Shown one piece after another: positions 60,075 to 64,000 of a stretch of DNA of 64,000 nt. The notes beneath the pieces were generated by a model. That model ran no database searches, was not told the origin of the DNA, and saw only the letters and a program-made list of their open reading frames with translations. Source of the stretch: Homalodisca vitripennis (Eukaryota > Arthropoda > Insecta > Hemiptera > Cicadellidae); NCBI RefSeq assembly GCF_021130785.1, contig NC_060215.1, forward strand, positions 72,740,001 to 72,804,000. The letters run 5' to 3'. The first letter of the stretch is position 1. The number at the start of each line of letters is the position of its first letter. The position numbers and the translations under genes are program-made.

Positions 60075-62490
60075 CATTGCTTTGGACATTGGCTTCATTA
60101 TACACATAATTATTGTGCTTGATCAACCAGTTAGAGGATTGCTAATCTATGCAAATTATGTATTTGTCCTTAAACACATGTAGGATTCAATTAAAATTAT
60201 TACCATATAATCCTTGTGTGAAATTAGGTAAATTAAAAGAAAAAAGTAGAAAGTAAAAAGACTACCCAAACACCATTTAGACTCAAATACACTTTGAGGA
60301 TAATATAGAATATTAGTACAGCCTTTAGAGGCTGTCTGTACTTATCATTTGGGTACACACTGCTTCCTTGTTGTCCACATGGAAAACCACTTCTTTAAAA
60401 TGGTTAAACTTAGAAGGCAGAGTAGGGGTTTCTAGGTATAGAGTACCACAATATCTGCTTGGTATCTCTTGGAGACTATAAGTTATTATTCTGTTTGATT
60501 TTCTCTCCCCTGACTTTGACAATGTAAAATCATTTTTAGATTATTTGTGTAATGTCTTAGTTCATGTTTTAAAATCAGAGGGTCCAGATCTTTTGTCCTC
60601 AAAATTGTTAAATGAAAACCAGACTATTTTTGTACAGATACACAATCTTGAAGTTCTATTTTTCCTTTTGTATTTTGTTGAAAATTAAGTTGAATTAACA
60701 ATTTCAATTTATAAACACATAAGAAACATCAAAATGTTGTGGAGAGCTGTAAGCAAACTACTGTGAACAAAATATATCAGCAAATAATTAGATACATCCA
60801 GTATAAATTCATTCGTAATTTTAATTATGTAAATAAATTTTTATTTTTTTAACTGCAACATTAATTTATTTGTGAATATTAGGGTAATTTGTGTACAACC
60901 TTTCATCAAAGATTAATAATACCTGCTAAAATTGGTTCCCCATGAGGTTATTTCACCTGTGCAATGTCCACTCATCAGTACAATATCTTCTATCAGAGCT
61001 ACAAGCCTCAAGTTGTGAGTTTTAGTCTGAAACCTCAGAAATTTACATTTTAAATAAATAGGCTTTATTGCACTTACTTAAACAAGATAAGTAATGTAAC
61101 AAAGGTTTCTCCATGAGGATATTTTGCTTACATCTTTATTTAATTTAATAATATCTTTTATCAGGACTACAAGCTTCAGTTTTTAGTTTTACCCTAAAAT
61201 ATTGGAAAAGACTTCAAACATTTTCAATTAATCCATGGAAGTATTTTCTTTTCAAATTCCCACTGTACTTGGTGACTTGGTGTCATTTTTATCTGAGCCA
61301 CCATTGGCATCTCATAAATGAGTCAATTTACAGAAAGATTTAAATATGGTACTTCAAATACCTTTTAGTGACAATTTAAAATATTATTCTAGAATTTCAA
61401 AATTTTTGAAATGGCAGCAATTTGAATTTACAAACATGGCTTGTTAAAAATCGTTGTTGAAATTTTTTAAAGTAGTGAGTATATTAAAACCACAACAGTT
61501 TATACTTCATATAAGAAACAATATAAGTCACCATTTTGTATAGATTTAACTGTTTGAGGTCAGTTATGCCCCACTGTGTTCTAATAACACATACCTTTAA
61601 TTTAATGTAACACTCGATCTTCACTCTCATTTAAGATTTTCTTCTCACTCCTTGTGGGCCATCCCTTGATATGATGAAAAATAAGATATTTGCAGGTTTA
61701 TCTACAATAGTTGCAAAATATAGAGCCATCCATCCGTACACAAACTAACTTGATTGTTGCCTATGGGAGCATTATTTCTTAGTATTAAACTTTAGTACTC
61801 ATGTTGTCAATTTATTAATTACATTAAGGTTTTATTACTGAATTTACTTAGGATACTAATAATCCAATTATGAATAACACATTTAAAAGCTTTAATAGTC
61901 TGTAGCTCCTAAACAAGTGAGTTAAAAAGAAAATTTTCAAGAATAAAGACATTTTAAAGTGTTGTTTTACATCCAAGAAATTCTAAAGTTACCCGGTCTA
62001 TACCTACAGGTTTTCAATCCAATTGTACAATATCTATTGCTGGAAGTATGGGCATTAGGTTTTTGCTGATCGAAGAGACATTACTATTCCAAAGGATGAA
62101 GCAGATAAAACTTACAAGAAAACCTTTATTAACACTAATTATCTTGTTACTTAACTCATTTGAACCCTTTTTGCCCAAAGTCATTGCTTCTTGGTTTTCA
62201 AGCTAAAACTCTAAACTTTTATATTGCTTGTAATTTGACAAAAAATACTGTCTCATTAGGTTGAACATTTTCATGTTGTTATTTCAGGATGAAACTTAAA
62301 ATTGAGGCTTCTGACAGGAAATATTATCTAGGTAGGCAGAATTTTTCATATGGTTACTGTCATGGGATGACTACTTTTACCAGGTATTGTTGATCAAAAA
62401 TTAAATTAAAAACAAACCACCACCCTAGAATGAATGAATCCATATACACTATATTGTATTATATTTGATATATACATAACATATTTAAAT
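60075..62490. other. intronic stretch with one diverged duplication
   Basis: Mostly AT-rich. A patch at 60420-60640 reads protein-like on the plus strand (LFDFLSPDFDNVKSFLDYL), vaguely like a LINE endonuclease, but is too short to assign. The duplication at 60926-61200 is listed separately. Confidence 0.35.
60926..61200. repeat. diverged direct duplication, about 175-bp period
   Basis: Segment 60930-61030 and segment 61105-61200 share, in order, GGTT(C/T)C(C/T)CCATGAGG, TATTT, AATATCTT(C/T)TATCAG, CTACAAGC(C/T)TCA and GAGTTTTA/TAGTTTTA followed by a CC(T/C)(A)AAA block. Divergence is substantial. The TATCAG...CTACAAG strings resemble terminal repeats of Penelope-like elements, but that is a guess. 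Confidence 0.5.
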
Positions 62491-62495
62491 ATATA

Positions 62496-62790
62496 CAGGG
62501 TGTAAATTAAATCCTGATATGCCTTGATATATTCCAAACGGATAGAGATATTGATGTACAATCTTCACCATACCTATTAACATATATTTTTACACTTTTT
62601 GGAATGTAAAAATATTTTCCCCCTTTTTCAAAGGGGGTAGAGGGGGTCACTTTAAATTTTCAAATTGCAATTCCTATCTTGTGACTTGTCATTTGAAAGG
62701 TAAATTCAAAAGAAACACAATGACATGAACAAATCATCTCTATGACGATCCTAACAAATGTTATGGGCAAACAACCCCTTCATATAGATA
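62496..62790 (+). mobile_element. single end of a mariner-type element
   Basis: The string ATATA-CAGGGTGTAAATTAAATCC starts at a TA, as Tc1/mariner ends do. It is followed by a block with CCCCCTTTTTCAAAGGGGG and TTGTGACTTGTCATTTGAAAG, typical of long mariner-like termini. No inverted partner was found before the window ends, so it is either a solo end or its other end is lost. Confidence 0.4.
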
Positions 62791-62799
62791 TAGATAATT

Positions 62800-64000
62800 A
62801 CTAAACCGGATCCTTTTACTTTTATTTACGCACTTTATACTTATATTTCTGCATAGTAGTTTGTCACCAATACAATCAATCAATAAATTCAGTTCTTGCT
62901 TTTGATAATGATCATAATCATTTAATTACTATAGTTAAAACAGATGTCAATATCAGCAATTATCTTTGATCGGACTTTCACACCTGTTACTACAATATAT
63001 AATTTAATTTTCTCATTTAAGTTATGTCTGTTGTTAGATATCCAATTGGCATCCATATAACAATGGATCTCTTCAGAGTGAGTCAACCTTCTGTTTGGAA
63101 AATAAACAACTTCAGCTATGAAGATGATTTGGTAACAGTTAAAACCGATCATAATGATAACCTTATTTTTAAGATGGCTACTTATCTCTGTTCCAAGCAG
63201 AAGATTGACTCAGCTCGAACGTGTTCAAAGGGATATGGATTTTAGTAAACTAAAGGTAAATAATTGTTTTGATCTAGAATTCTGAATCCAACAAAGCCCC
63301 TTGAAAAATAGCAAAACTAGACATAACAAAGACAAGCTGTTTGCAGCTGCTTATTTTCATGTTGTTAATTGTAAAACGCTTTTTCAAACATAGTGGTAAA
63401 CATGTAGAGTAAATTCTATAATCAATGAAATATGCAATTTTAACAAATAACACTGCCCTTCATGACACAGGGCTTGAAATATGAGCTCCCTATGTCCTCA
63501 CCTTCTCTTTATATCAGATATCTGAGTGTATATAACTTTTATGTGGAGAATTCTTTATTGTTGTGGTATATTTATGATAATTGGGAGGCTTTGAAAGATT
63601 TTTCTTAGTTAGCTAATGTGATGTTTTAAAACGTTAATCTTTTAATAATGTTATCCTTGTGGCCAATTTTTGTTATATGATCAATTGATCATCTTCAGTT
63701 GAGAAGATGATTTAATAACAATCAAAACTGGCCTTAATGATAACCTTATTTTAAGATTATTAATATAGATATTTAACTTTCATTGTCAATTAAATAATTT
63801 TATATACTTTGACTATTATCTAAGAGTAGTCTTTGTAATTATTTGTGTATATAATCACTCACTGATTGTGTTCAGAGTCTTAGTGTCAGTTTATATTATA
63901 TTTATTATTCGTTATGAAATTAATCTCCATTTTAATATCCTATCTTGTACGAAAATGTACGAGTCTTATTTCATTTTCACATATTTTTAACTAATATCAA
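62800..64000. other. AT-rich stretch with a repeated 60-bp block
   Basis: A block at about 63114-63178 recurs at about 63697-63758. Both read CAG(C/T)T...GAAGATGATTT, then AAAAC(C/T)G...TAATGATAACCTTATTTT in the same order. GAAGATGA followed by an AAAAC(C)G string is reminiscent of Penelope-like terminal repeats. A 73-codon ORF (63024-63245) covers the first copy; no family recognised. Confidence 0.45.

Overview
The window is eukaryotic, AT-rich and intron-dominated, and almost certainly from an insect or another arthropod. The only host gene I can support is a plus-strand piece of CADPS/CAPS (calcium-dependent secretion activator, the UNC-31 family). Four exons at 13824-13925, 20454-20517, 22287-22410 and 46038-46150 join in frame across GT-AG introns into one uninterrupted peptide leading into the MUN region. 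A fifth, strongly supported candidate is a 12-nt microexon at 54031-54042. Introns are about 6.5, 1.8, 23.6 and 7.9 kb. The flanking exons, including the one expected to encode the AFAWWSD-like continuation, were not found and probably lie outside the window. The organism call rests on the insect-like CADPS peptide and the mix of transposon families; I cannot name the species.

Everything else is intronic sequence and mobile-element debris. From left to right: a tandem duplication and a MITE-like fragment (2.1-2.8 kb); a minus-strand LINE endonuclease relic (3.4-4.4 kb); two head-to-tail LINE pieces in permuted order (14.2-17.4 kb); an unidentified intronless minus-strand pseudogene (17.56-18.18 kb); a plus-strand reverse transcriptase shard (18.5 kb) and a perfect 56-bp-arm hairpin (18.9 kb); another reverse transcriptase shard (22.5 kb); a long decayed plus-strand LINE (27.6-31.6 kb); a 51-bp minisatellite with three-unit higher-order structure (32.3-32.75 kb); a foldback mariner-type MITE (33.3-33.7 kb); a TTAA-flanked piggyBac-like deletion derivative (40.0-40.7 kb); a run of LINE tails (41.0-41.9 kb); a Penelope-type GIY-YIG relic (43.5 kb); a LINE tail ending in (AATTC)n (44.4-45.5 kb); a hAT remnant with TIRs and an 8-bp target-site duplication (46.7-47.6 kb); and tRNA-derived SINEs (48.6 and about 53.3 kb).

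The best-preserved mobile element is a 2.5-kb Tc1/mariner-superfamily transposon at 57548-60053. It has about 490-bp terminal inverted repeats, TA target duplications and one intact minus-strand transposase ORF of DD41D spacing, in which the first catalytic Asp appears to be Tyr.

I did not find an undescribed multi-gene system. The most informative observations are the CADPS microexon with its long AG-free upstream zone, the large-TIR element with an altered catalytic residue, the perfect hairpin flanked by a short direct repeat, the recurrent head-to-tail LINE junctions, and one multi-hundred-base pseudogene whose parent I could not recognise.
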